From positions 1,159,907 through 1,223,906 of the forward strand of contig NW_019091407.1 of NCBI RefSeq assembly GCF_001949145.1: a stretch of 64,000 nt of DNA, read 5' to 3'. Positions within the stretch are counted from its first letter, which is position 1; each line of letters begins with the position of its first letter. Below the pieces are notes generated by a model. The model made no database searches and was not told where the DNA came from. It saw only the letters and a list, made by a program, of their open reading frames with translations. A program made the translations under genes and the position numbers. Source of the DNA: Acanthaster planci (taxonomy: Eukaryota; Echinodermata; Asteroidea; Valvatida; Acanthasteridae). Shown here one piece after another: positions 1 to 12,600 of this stretch.

Positions 1-37
1 GCCTGTTTATGGCTAGAAAACACTCTCTTTCCCCCAA

Positions 38-430
38 GAACAGCCAGGGAATGCCGGGTGTTCCTAGACTGTTTCCGATAGGAACAGCCAGGGAATGCCA
101 GGTGTTCCTACACTGTTTCCATTAGGAACAGCCGAGGAATGCCAGGTGTTTGGGCACTGTTCCCATTAGGAACAGCCTGGGAATGCCAGTTGTTCCTACA
201 CTGTTTCCATTAGGAACAGCCAAGGAATGCCAGGTGTGCCTGGACTGTTTCCACTAGGAACAGCCATGGATGCCAGGTGTTCCTGCACTGTTCCCATTAG
301 GAACAGCCAAGGATCCCGGATGTTCATTTATTGTTTCCATTTTGAACATGCAGGGAATGTCTAGATCTTTCTGTCTCTGTCCCGGTTAGAACAGCCGTAG
401 AATATGAGGTGGTCCTACTTTGTATAAGTA
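38..430. repeat. 44-bp tandem minisatellite
   Basis: Unit starts at 38, 82, 126, 170, 214 and 258 are exactly 44 bp apart, and another follows at 301. Each unit begins GAACAGCC, continues GGAATGCCAGGTGTTCCT, and ends in CACTGTTTCCATTAG. The last two units (about 344-430) are degenerate. The array may extend left only weakly, because positions 1-37 do not fit the unit. Confidence 0.95.
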
Positions 431-2929
431 TCTCTCTTGGAACGTTGGTGTTTGTACTCCCATGACATCATGCATACCATATGCCATACCTAGGAGTTCT
501 ATCCCAGTTATGTAGTGTAGTTGTAGTCACTGTCATTATGAGCCAACAAAAAAAAACATGAATGCTAACTATGTACAGTTCCCGAATAATCACACACACA
601 AAAATGGTTGGCTTATTTCTGTATCCGCTTTGAATCGTCAAATTCTCATGGTGAACAAATCCCTTGCCATGAAAAGGACTTTCTGATCTCAAGTAGCATT
701 TCACTGTTCTTGCTGAAATCAACAGTGTGGGCATTTGAAATACAGCAAACTGTGAATTCCTTTTGTTTGGAGATTTAAATCAGTAAGATTGCAACATGGA
801 GCATGCACGAATAAACCATGTGTATACATATGAATGAACGTTTTAAGTGCATGTAATGTACTCTGCATTGTGAGGATATGACACACAAGTGGTGTGGGTG
901 TTTCTATTCTAGCAATAATATAAATTATCAGATGTGAAGTCGTATGACTTCTTTGTCCACGTAACAGTGTTGACCCATCTTAAGCCTTTTTGCATGCTTG
1001 CGTTTTTGTATTCAAACTGCACTGCAAGTTCATTTTACAAGGACCAACTTGTGATGGCCACTTTGTAGAAATATTAAACAAGTGTTGTAGTTAAGACCAT
1101 CACAAGACCAGACAAGAGACAAGATGCAAGACCATTCATAAGAAGAGCTTCAAACTTAGTCATAGGTGACAGGGTGACCATTGACAAAGGAATTCTTTGG
1201 TTGCAGCTCATTTGATTAACCCCCGACACGTATTCAGACTGGAGGTCATGTGAAGGTCTCAAGAGGTCTCAGCTACAACACTTATATTGAACTTCATCAA
1301 AGACCACCGATCCTTAAGGGGTGATACACAAAGTAACAAACACATCAGCTTTGTATATGCAAAAAAACATTGTAAGAGGACTGCCCCTTCAGGCCTTCCA
1401 ATTCCTCATAAGTAAACCTTTTAGAAAGATAGTTATTTTAAGTCCCATATTTCCATGTGCTTGTTCCTTAACATTGAAGGTCAGCCTTCCCCACATACCT
1501 TGTCACACAGATTATAAACGTTTACTGTCTAGTGGAGTAGATGAACATGAAGAACCTGTCTTGTCTGTGAGTTGTTTTTTCATCCTTTTGGTCTGGTAGT
1601 ACAGCTTAGCTCAGCAGCCTTCTTTTGAGGTTATTGCCTAACCTGAAAGAGTGTGGCTGTTGTTGGGTTTTAATCATAGGTAACCATTCTGGTCAGATGA
1701 AGCAAAACACAAAAAGTAAAGTTTGCGTGAGGTTTCACCAGAGAAACTCAGAATACTCATCATAAATTGATGTTTGCCATCAACATGAAATTAATCTTAT
1801 GTACCACATTTCCAACAGAAGTGTTTCATTTATATTTTAAGTTGAACTTGCAAAATGGGCAGCAACTTTAACATTGAAGGAGCAATGGTGGCAGTTGATT
1901 TACTGTCAAATACACAGAGAGAGATAGTCAACTTGCATTTCAACCCTTGCAGATTTTTTTTCAAAGGCAATAACAAAAAATGTAAGCTGTCTAGGATAAA
2001 AGCCACTCTATCAGGTCCAAGAAACAGGTTTCAGATGTTGACCCATGGCAGTAAAGGTTGTGTATGAAAGGACGTCATGAATACCATGGACTACACCTGT
2101 CCAAACGCCTAAGCATTTTAACCATGCAGTAAATGCTAAATGTAATTTGTAATTCATGTACTGTGCCATTATATTGTAACCAATACTGGTAAACATTTTT
2201 GTCGATAATTTTGTCAAATACATGTACATGTATATATCTTTACTGAAAGTTATCCACATACATGTTTGTTACTGTAAACTCCAAATTCAAAATAGTTTTG
2301 AAACGGGCGTAAATAAAACTGATACATGTAAACAATTGCTGTGTGGATATTGACAAACTTTGTTTTCAAACTTGAATGTCACCTATTAATTGAGGCAAAA
2401 ATTGGTATTTTCTAGGTTATGAAATACAAATACTCCGTTGGAACTTTTTTTGATGAATAAGTGGAAGACGAGACCCTATCCGACTACTCGCCTCTAAAAA
2501 TAAAGCATACTGTTAAAGCACCCTAGTAATGTACACTGCCACTGTATAAGTCTAAGTACTGAAAAATATAATGGGCACCCTGAACAAGGCCACAGCTGTA
2601 GTATCATGTGGGGGTAGGGGGCACGAAAGCAGGAAAAGGGGTGCTTTCGGTCGAGTTGGTTTGCGTATTGTAAGGAAAAGGATTATTAGGGATGTCTGTA
2701 GTTATAATCTTACATTTTTTTCAGTCAGTTTCCTGTGTGAAGAGATCGATTCAGGAAAGTTACTTAATTTACTGTCCAAACTCGTAGCCTTGGAAAATGC
2801 TTACTTTAACGCGTTATCGAATTGAGTCTCACTTCGCCTGCCACCCATTTCGCAAAAATGATGACAAACCACTTCCAGTTCCAAATTTGGCATTTTGGTG
2901 TAAAGAATTCATTCATCAACAGTGGCACT
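431..2929. other. Upstream intergenic DNA, nothing recognised
   Basis: AT-rich sequence with short open frames and no recognisable domain. A 15-base string (GACGTCATGAATACC) at 2071-2085 reappears in the promoter region at 5961-5975. Confidence 0.6.
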
Positions 2930-3102
2930 GGCGGCGGAAGCGGGGGGGGCAGTGCTCCTCACGTTTTCAACTGGGGGTTGCCCCCCCCCCAACATTTTGC
3001 AAGTCCTATAGTTGTGGGTGAAGCTCGATGGATCGAGCTTTTAATGGCTGGTGCCTGATGGTCTAACAACTGCCCCCCCCTTTCGAAAATCGTTCCGCCG
3101 CC
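2930..3102. mobile_element. Small GC-rich inverted-repeat element (MITE-like)
   Basis: A 10-bp terminal inverted repeat, GGCGGCGGAA at 2930 and TTCCGCCGCC ending at 3102, brackets a 173-bp stretch. Subterminal G/C runs (GGGGGGGGCAGTG on the left, CTGCCCCCCCC on the right) are also inverted. No clear target-site duplication is visible. It differs sharply in base composition from the flanks and has no coding capacity. The superfamily is unknown. Confidence 0.6.
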
Positions 3103-3791
3103 GATGAACGGTGGTGATAGTCGGATTCGGGCATCTTGAAGAAGATCCACATCAAATTGGGGTGCTCTTTAAAAAAACACTGAAGTACAAATAGTCCTTC
3201 ATTAAATCAGCCTGGTTATCTGCCCTCAAAGTAATGTTTCGTTTGCTCTATGGGACTTTTTCACAGTTACTTGTGTAATATTTTGAGCAAAGTTATCAGC
3301 TGCCTCCCAAAGGAACATTATTCTGCCACTTAGAAACGAAAAATATATTAACGTATTTATAAATTTGGCCCTCTCTGTGGAATCAGCATCTTCCTGTCCT
3401 TTTTTTAAACATTATTGTTTTACGCCTCGAAACCGCAGTGGCATACCAAACAACGAGCGTTCCGTGTCGTTTATTTCAAGTATTCAAGAAAGCAATTTGG
3501 ATTGTTGATATTTGGTACCATAGAAACCATGCCCACTTTAAGGGAAGAACTGTACAAAACTGACTATTTTGGGCTTAGGTGCTATGGCAACATGTAATCC
3601 AATGGCCGCTTCTGCAGCCTTAAAATAAACAAATGTACGCTTCAAAACCCCCAAAAATGTTTTGCTTTCCATCATCTTAAAAATATCACGAGGATCGTTG
3701 TTCGAAAGATATGGAGACGTTACCCGCCAAACAGCTAGCGATATCCGATACAGGGAGGGAACAAATATGTACTCTGGTCCTGACTTCCCAC

Positions 3792-3862
3792 CCGGCAAGC
3801 TCGGTTGTCGAGTAGTTACGTCTGCATTGTAAGCAGGAGGTCGTGGGTTTGAGCCTCAACGT
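3792..3862 (+). mobile_element. tRNA-derived SINE head
   Basis: A tRNA-like unit with a box A-like GGTTGTCGAGTAGTTACG and a box B-like GTGGGTTTGAGCCTC about 30 nt apart, as in pol III promoters of tRNA-derived SINEs. The stems do not close as in an intact tRNA, so it is a retroposon remnant rather than a tRNA gene. The tail is not clearly delimited. Confidence 0.5.
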
Positions 3863-5359
3863 AGTAAAGTTTATGAGTTTTTCGCAAGCTTTTAGGCAAT
3901 TGTGCATTGAGTGTATTTTATATATACGTCAATGTAAGACAAAAAACCCATTATGAAAGGGAAACAAATTATTCCTTTTACTTTCAACGAACTTTTCCTC
4001 CCTTATATTAATGCACTGTCTATTCCACTTATTTCAAATTTGTATCGCTATATCACTTTATTATACATGTAATCTGTATCATTTCACTTTGTATTGGTTT
4101 ATTAGAAAGTTGGAAAAGGTCTATTGGAATTCCATTATTGCTCGAGGTTTTTGTAGGGAGAGCATTCATCGGCAGCAAATTGACGGACAACGGTGACACC
4201 AGCAAACTGGTACGTTCTACCTCCTTTCATTCTTTTTACCCCTGGTTTCTTTCCTCCCCCTTCCTTATTTATTTTATTTCTGAGGGGGTGGGTGCGTGAG
4301 AGAAAGCGCCCACTCGCAGCACCATTATGGCACTCTCAGTAATGCGTGTAGGGCCTATGTAAGATAGCTTTTTTCTGACTGCATGTTAAGGATAATAATG
4401 CGTGATTTTACTTGATATAGGTTGCAGTTGAGGATATCATTAGACAAATTCAAGAGGAAAGTCACGAGTAAGTCACACAAGGCAGTGTACCAGTCTTGTG
4501 GGGAAAGGATGCAGATTCCCAATAGAGGACTCAGTGAAGACAACCGGATGAAACACAACAGAGTTACACCTTCTTGCGTTCTCGTCCTTGGGTGCCCATC
4601 GCCACGACCGCCGCCGGCATTGTCACACCTACTGTCGTCAGTCACCATCATTACTATCTCAGTCACCAATTTGCTTCATTGAATTATGACGTGACAACTG
4701 AGGAATTTTTTCAGTCACTCACTTCATCACCAGATGCCACTGCTTCCCTTCTCTCCCATTGCCTTATTGCAAGGCTGATGCGACTCGGGAAACTGGACTT
4801 ACAATGAGGGGAAAGTGCATTTCCCGACGGTTACTACGGAAAGCCGGAATGGGCCAATAAGGGATAGGATGTGCACTTATTTTTGAACTGCGCCTGAATA
4901 TTTTGGCATCATTTTCTGTTGGCCCAATTTTGTTATCTAGAAGATTATGTGATGGCTGCCAGAAAAAAAGATTATGTGGTGGCTGCTCGATAATAAATGA
5001 CAGCCCCCAGAAAATGGTGCTGAAAGATATTATTGGAGCTCTGTACACAATAGATCACATCCTTGGCACTCTCCAGTTTCCTCAACGTTGGGCCGACTTC
5101 TAAATTTCAAATGTACTTCACTGCGGCTAGAATGTACCCACCAGTCGATGGTAGGCAGCTGGAAGTTCCCGTAGGGTCGTGTGTAATTTCAGGCTGCAGC
5201 CAATTGATTCGAACGCGGCCTTGTTTTCTGGTGGGCGGGGGGTATGAAACGAGACTTGTAAATGAGGGCGCACTTCATGTTAGTTCTGGTACTTTTTTAA
5301 AATACGTACTTTAAAAAAATGCACTTAATTAATCATGTACAATTGAACGCCATCGAATT
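3863..5359. other. Upstream flank, no recognised gene
   Basis: AT-rich DNA without a recognisable gene. A short direct repeat of about 30 bp (AGATTATGTG.TGGCTGC, two copies) lies at 4943-4987. Open frames in 4355-5314 overlap on both strands and show no known domain. Confidence 0.5.
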
Positions 5360-5491
5360 ATGAAGCCTAAAACATCCACCACATCATCGGTTGAAGTTCA
5401 TACATATCTTGACAAAAAGCTCAATCTCGCTGAAGGCCAAAGACTTGCTTTTTTGCACCCCCATGGTTCACGCAACATGATGACGCGCGCG
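5360..5491 (+). other. Unrecognised ORF ending at a donor-like site
   Basis: An ATG at 5360 opens a 44-codon run (MKPKTSTTSSVEVHTYLDKK, then LNLAEGQRLAFLHPHGSRNM) that reaches a good 5' splice site, GCG|GTAAGAA at 5492. The composition looks more protein-like than its neighbours, but I do not recognise a family. It lies about 1.1 kb upstream of the PPP2R5E start. It could be an exon of another transcript, an upstream alternative exon, or chance. Confidence 0.2.
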
Positions 5492-5849
5492 GTAAGAAAT
5501 TTCCACTTTCTAACTTTTCATTCAGTGTTGACAAAGATGTAACAAAACAAAATCTTGAAACTAAATGTCTATTATCTTCACGGTAGTAGAGAAATCATGA
5601 CTTTAAGATTAACCTGCAATGAAAGAAAAATTAAGCGTCACATTTTACACCTCTTAACTTGTAACGTTGAAAAAGGAGAGAAAAAGAAGCCAAGAACATG
5701 AAACGCACATGCAACTTCATAACTGAAACGCTATGTGTTGTTAATTCAGGCAAACAGAAAGAAAAAACTGGGTTCCAGACCATTCGTTGGATGATTAGTG
5801 AAGAGATAAATGAACCAATACACACGCCTCAATGAAATCAGCTGAACTA

Positions 5850-6496
5850 ACACCTAAGTGCTTGCGCAGGGTAGGCGCACGGCCTAGGTGGGGTATGTTT
5901 TCCATGCATGGGACAGTTTGTGTACATTATTTTTGTCCAGATAATGACCTCTGTACCGATGACGTCATGAATACCGCTATCATCCGGGAGTTTCCTGCCT
6001 TTCAACCAATCATACAGCTGCATTTTCGTCACATGGTATGACCTCACGGCCAACAGATAGCAACACAAACTCTACAGCTCCACCATGTCCATGTAAAAAT
6101 ATGCAGAAACAAGAACTAATTTCAAGCATTTTCGTAAAAATACCATTCCTTATGCTCCTTAGTTAAGTCCCGTGCACTTGTAGAGTTTTTAAAATTCGGA
6201 ATGTTCCTACTTGGAGCTGGATCTGATGCTGAGGATTTTTGACACGGATGAACCTGAGTAACGTTGTCATTTCTTGTCCGTAGAGTACTGTCGAATATCG
6301 GGTGTATTCTTGTTCCATTGCATTTGTATTACCATGCTGTTGAGTTGACACTGACATACTGTGTGCGTGTTCGTGTATTGGAATGCGGGTTTGATGGTTT
6401 TGACGGTTTACCAGATCCAGGCAATTGGAGATAAGTCGGCCAATGGTGTCACAATTAGCAAGCAGCTAACCCCACACCAGTCGTAGTGAAAAAACA
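5850..6496 (+). promoter_or_regulatory. Probable promoter and 5' UTR of PPP2R5E
   Basis: This stretch sits directly upstream of the start codon. It has a full palindromic CRE (TGACGTCA, 5960-5967), a CCAAT box (6006-6010) inside AACCAATCAT, a GTCAC half-site (6029-6033), and a higher CpG content than the surrounding DNA. I see no TATA box at a convincing distance. Transcription probably starts somewhere between about 6030 and 6300. The 5' UTR could itself be spliced, because an acceptor-like CAGATCCAG lies near 6412-6420. The position fits the promoter of the gene, but the exact start site cannot be read from sequence alone. Confidence 0.5.
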
Positions 6497-6638
6497 ATGT
6501 CAGCTGGGCCAGCAGTGGACAAAATCGACCCCTTCACAAAAAAGTCAATGCGAAAGGGGAAACAGAAAAAGTCACAAGGCTCATCGAAATATCGGTCGAA
6601 GAACAGCATAGAACTGCAGCCTCTGGCTTTAATAAAGG
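6497..6638 (+). CDS. PPP2R5E: PPP2R5E coding exon 1 (residues 1-47, split codon 48)
   Basis: The ATG at 6497 has A at -3 and opens [20 protein letters not shown], followed by a lysine/serine-rich stretch and [10 protein letters not shown]. This parallels the human epsilon N-terminus (VDKVDGFSRKSVRK, then IELTPLPLLK), which fixes both the start and the isoform. The donor is G|GTAAGA at 6639. One base (G) is carried over and completes Asp48 with AC from exon 2. The exon lies 25 kb from the next one, as is common for B56 genes with a long first intron. Confidence 0.93.
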
Positions 6639-9600
6639 GTAAGATAAATTTTGAGTTATTGTCCCTTGACAAAGTGTAGGGATGACGTTGTAGGGATTAT
6701 AATTTCCATGAACCGATCCTGAAGTTTGTTTAAACCATGTCTTTTGGGAAGCCATTTACTTCCCGTGTTGTATAAGAGCCAAGAATTATCAGTTGACTAT
6801 GTTATGCCCCAACTACAGTATCAGTCCCAACTATGGGGCAGTGCGAACATCTAGGAGTGTCACAAATATACGGGTAGCAACTATACCGCACCGGTGAAAA
6901 CAACTGCAACGAGCGGTTGCGTACTGATCAAAGAAAAGATTGTATAACCCGATCCTCAGACTGGCAGCGCAGTACCTGTCATTTTGCGAGAATCCCGGAT
7001 GTCCATGCTGCCCCATAATTGGGACCGACCCAACTATAGTGGGGCCCATCCCAACTAGAGTGCTGTAGTTGGGCCAGCCCAACTACAGCACAGAGGTCCA
7101 GTGTGCATGTGCCAAGCATAAGCCAAAGTCATAATGTTACAATGTAATGTAACTTAGATAGAATTATGTCAAGTGTTGGATGCATAAACTTGGATAAGGT
7201 TGAGAAATTTTCTACAGAAATTGGTCAATAATAGGCGGGCCAGCCCAACTGCAGCACTACAATTGGGACTGTCCCAGCTATAGTTGGGACAGATGCTATG
7301 GTTAGGGCGTAACGACTACATAATACTATGGGCTAACAAGGTATAAAAATTTTCCATTTGAAATGAGCTTTTGTTTAGTGATTAAGAACACGTGCATAAA
7401 TTAGAATTGTTACTCCCTAACTATATGTGTAGCGTCTGGCCCAACTATATGTCCAACACTCCCAACCAGAGTGCTGTGGCAAATTTCTATATATAAAATT
7501 TCTCATGCTTCTCCCACATGTCCTTGTGCAGCTCACACCTGACACATTTCCTTCAAAATCTGGCACTTCTTTTGTGAGAGACTGTCTGTGACATGAATAA
7601 AAACTTGTTTCTGCAAGCACGAGTTGTGTTTGTAAACAAAATGACTTTGGCACATAGCACATTTATACACTGCACCTTTGTGTTGTAGTTGGGCCGGCCC
7701 CAACTCCTGTTGCACTATAGCTTGGATGGGCACAACTGTAATTGGGGCTGAAGGCCTGGTTGGCATAGTTGGGGCTAAACAGTTCACCAGCCAGGTTCGA
7801 ATCCCAGAAGAGCACACCTTCTTGATTTTGTTTTTCCCGCAAAAAATAAAGTTGCAATAATATTTTCATATATTTTCATTTTCTCTTCCTAAATGTTGGC
7901 TCTGGAGGGTTCCTCAAAGGGAAAATCAAGTCTGAATTTTAATTACATGTAGGTCTAAATCCCATCTTGTCATAGCGGTACATGTACTTGTGAATATGAA
8001 GTGACAATGGTGAGGCAGACAATCATGGAACGAGATGAAGTCCCGGCCCCGAAAATGGATGGAGCGCATGATCAGTGCTATGCCGGTGAGACAGCAAGAA
8101 CGATAAGGGACCAGATTAGGGTCCAGCACTTGCTGCCATATTGTAAATAATTTTGTTTTACATGGCTTTACTGCTACTTTGTTGCTCCAAACACCTGCCA
8201 TGCCTTTGTGCTGGTGGATCAATCAACCAAAGCTATGTGTTTAACACTATCCGAATCATCCCTGTGGTGGCGACGCACCACTTGTGTGAACAGGTTCCTG
8301 TGTGTTTACCATTGGCTGTGCAGTGTGTGCATGACCAGTCCTTGTTGGAAGACATCCCGGGACTCTGTTGCCTACATAGTATGATGAAGGTGATCCTATT
8401 ACTCTGTCTTCTGTGCCAGTGAGCAGGGAACCAGTACATGTACTTTTATAGGAATCGGATGAATGGCATTTTACAAATGATTCATGAAACAGTCACTTTA
8501 AAATGAACTTGACAGGAAAATAATGGTCATAATACATTTAATAGGTGTCAAAAAGCACTAACAAACATGATCAATGTTGACAAATTATCAAGAGCAATCA
8601 AACTCCTGAAAATGTTACATGTATGTAGGGCTTCAAAGAAGTACATGTACATGTATTGATACATGTACTCAGAAGAATCTCCCATCTCTCATTACATGAT
8701 TATAAAGAAGAGCGAATTCATGTCCAGATTGTGGCAGGAAAACAGCAACTTTTCAAGAAGAGTGGAGGCTGCCATCTTTCATTTGCTCAAATGATGCAAA
8801 CAGAATGGTGGCCAGTAGAGCTGCATGGGTGGTGCTGCCATGTTTGTACCAGTACTTTGTTGCTCGAAATGTTTCACTCCAAAATCACTTGAAATTGCTA
8901 AGTATTGGGTGTTATAGTTAAGGAGCCTAGTAAGAATTGTGAACACAATATTATCTGTTGATGATTGCAGTTGATAACTTCATGTAGCTTAACTCAAAAA
9001 AAATCCTGGTTTCTGCTGCTGGAAAGATAACAGAATGGTAATGTGTTGGAGCCACTGTTCCTTTCGTGATGACTCAAAGACCAAGTTCTTCAAAATCCAA
9101 ACCTTATCTATATCTCCAGCTTTGCCTACGGTAACTCTTAGTCTCCTGACTGAAAAGAAAAAGGTTGAATTTTTCAGTAGTACTTTATTTGTTTAAGTTC
9201 AAACATTTTCGTGGAGTCAGAGAGACATGTTCTCTTTTATAGTATGGATGTACATGTACATGTATGTATTAACCACTCTTTTGCAGCAACCACGGTAATT
9301 CATTGTTTAGATTTTCATTCATCTTGTGTTGATTCCAAACACTGTATTTGCAGACTATCTTTAGACTCAGAACCATGATTCAATGTAATTACTGTATCAG
9401 ATTCCTTCTCAAGAATTCATTTGAAATTACTTTTTTAATTGTCTTGGATATGTCTGGAGCATGTTGTATATTTACATGTACTGGTATGGGTATTCACTAC
9501 TGTACATGTACATGTATAATGTATAGCATACATCATTGTGATCATACAAAAGTGCATGCTTGTATGTACACATGTACGCAAACAAAGTACAATTGAACCT

Positions 9601-12600
9601 CGTTAGTGGGAGCATTTTTCATAATTTTTTTCATTCTTGCTAATGCAGGTTTCCTGTTATGACAAGGTACCGGTAATTTTCAAAGTCTGAAGGACCTCTT
9701 TTATTATTGAGATTCAACTGTACATACATTTAATTGCTCTGGTTTTCTTAGAGAAACTAACCTAGAAACACACCAGCTTTATGTACCTGTACATGCACTC
9801 TTTCATGATTGCTTTCTGAGCGCAGGTGTTCAGATCACCCATTTGCAGAGCTCTTGTTAATTCTGTTGGATAAAGATTTCATGCAGTGTTTTGCTCAGTC
9901 GTGGAAAAGAGAAGATTATGCACATACTGTACATGTATTTAGGCACATGCATTTCTCACTCATTTAGGTACAGGACATGCACATTCAACTGCAAGGATGC
10001 TATTCGTTTGTGTACATTCAGATAAAAATTAAATGTGTATGCTTTTCACGTTTGGAGGCTTTTGAAGTACTAGGCCGTGGCTTGAATTACACTCGGTCTG
10101 TTGAAAGTTGCTGAAGCCACCACTGTAGACTTGTGTGATTTCAAGCCTCAGCCAAGTACTGGGTACTTTATGGTACCGGCATGTTTGTAGTCGGACACGG
10201 CTAATGGTACATGTACCTGTACATATGCATGCACAATGTGTGCATACTGTACTTGGTGTGTCCTGCAGTCTGGCTATCATAAGTTAGCCTCATACATGTA
10301 GTGCCATGTATGGAATGTACATGTACACACGTACCGGTACATGTATGTAGTATGTACATGTGCACTGTATGTACATTTACATGTACCATTACATACTGCA
10401 CATACATGTATACATGTACCGTACTACCATACACGTACATGTACCGGTACCTGTACATGAACTTCATACACTATGTACATGTACATATGCGTGTATGTTG
10501 TACTAGTACATGTGCATGCACTGTACATACATGTATGCTCATTGTTCATGTACTGAGTGGGTTTCTTCAGTGACTTGCAAGTGGAAGATGTACATGTAGG
10601 TGTGCGTGTAAAACATGTACACAGTCACCATTTTCCTGGATTTCCTTGAAATGTTTTCATGGTAAACACTGCTGTGCCATATTTGTTTGTATAGCAATTG
10701 CCTAATTTTGTGTACCATTTTTTTTTTACAATACAACACAATACAGTTGCATGAAATCAGTGAATATTGAGAAAGAAATGTTGGCCTACAATAGAACTAC
10801 ATGTAACATGTCTTCAACAGTGGTCTTCAAATCATTTTCAGAGCAAAAATTACATTCTAAAATAATTAGATGTGTACACTACATGTACATGTATATGCTA
10901 GTGGGTTCTCAGTCTCGGGCTGGAAAATTTTGAAATTTGGTAAAATAGATGTAAAGTTCATGAACATGTACCAGTACATGTACCTGAAAATACAGGTAAA
11001 ATTGCGCATGGATCTCACTAAAAATGGCTGCATAAGGTATTGAACAGCAACGGCTTAAAAAACCGGAGTATCCTACCCTTTTTCAGATGATCAATCCAAT
11101 TTGTCCTGTTGAAAGAATCTGGCATCTACATGTATTTTGCTGGCATGAAACGTGTGGCCAATGATAGCTCACTAGCAAAAGGACAATTAGGCGATACACA
11201 ATGCACCATGCAATTTTTCAGTCTTTTGTCAAGCCTAAGTAACATAGTCCTAAACGAAACATTCATCCCTATTTTTTCTTATTCTAGCCAGTGCCAGTTG
11301 AACTTGTTCTTTATACATGTACATGTACTTCTGTTGATAGAATTTACATTCACACCACTTTCAGCTTCCATTTGATATGTTTAGAAGTCAAAACATTAGA
11401 CAGTGTCCAACTGTGAACAATTTCCACATGTTGGGAGTTCGCCATACCGGTACATGCTGCATATGCACACCCTACTTAGGCTAATGTATCTCAAGTGATC
11501 ACAAATTGTTTGGGAACCAATGAAGTCAGCTCCTCACAGACTGGATTCTGTGCAAGTGTACCTGTATTTCAAAGGACATGGTGTCCCTCTGTATATGTAC
11601 CAGTACAGTGCATTTGTAAATTGAATCATTGTTTGAAGTACTGGTATTTATTTTTACAGCATGGACATTTGAAAGCCCAGCGCATTTGGATTTTACATTG
11701 TGCAATTTATTTTAGAAAGTGAGTAGGATTTGGGAGATATGGCATCACAAAATGCGATGTGATACAAGGGAAATCAAACACTGACAGTCATATTTTCATG
11801 TTTGAAAATGCTTGTTGGGTATTGATGGAAAAGAATTATGACACAATGGATTTTAAAAATCCCTGCAAGTAATGTCAAGGTTTTTGCTGGCTGTTGTGTC
11901 TTCTATTCAAGTCAGACATTTTGCATCGGTCTACTTAATACATTTTTACATGCATACATGCAGTACATTTTATCTGTTGGATGAAATCCAGAGTGAAACA
12001 GAACATCGGACAAATGTACATGTACAGACATGTTCATTATGCACTCACCTGTTCTTATGGGTTGTAAACAAAATTTTATTTACTTTTTTATTTTATTTTA
12101 CTTTTATTTATTTTATTTACTGAAAGGTTCCCCATCATCCCTTGTTTTACTAGTGAATCTTTGATTTGTAATTCAGGCACAATGTACCTTGGTACATACA
12201 TACATTGTACATAATGATACATACATGTACATGTTTGTATGCACATAGGACATAGCATATTGGACAGTTGCGGGGATACTTTGTACATACAGTGTATTGA
12301 AGCTAGTTGCCCTTGCTGTGTTATGCTTCTAGCATTCCAGGGTCTATGAATGTAATTAACATTCATGGTTACACTTTGCGCATGCCTTGGTGCTTACCCG
12401 GTATATACACTACCATTTCCCTCTCTATGGACACATAAATGCAGGGTGCTGTGTGCATGGTGAAAAAATCGGAATTACTTGGTCTGTCTCTGGATGAATT
12501 GAGTTGTCAGTGGCCAATCGAAGAGGGATGTAGTAATGGCTTGTCAGTGGAATTGACAGTGGTTAATAAAGGAGTTGGAAAAAACCTTTGTACAATGTAC

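Noticed and set aside
7752-7815. tRNA-like box B (AGGTTCGAATCCCAG) with an apparent box A
   Set aside because: The box A lies in the terminal repeat of the element ending at 7780 and the spacing is too short. Coincidence is more likely than a SINE or tRNA.
8035-8106. 23-codon frame beginning [12 protein letters not shown] with a donor-like GTGAGA
   Set aside because: Too short, no family recognised, and no supporting acceptor or flanking exon.
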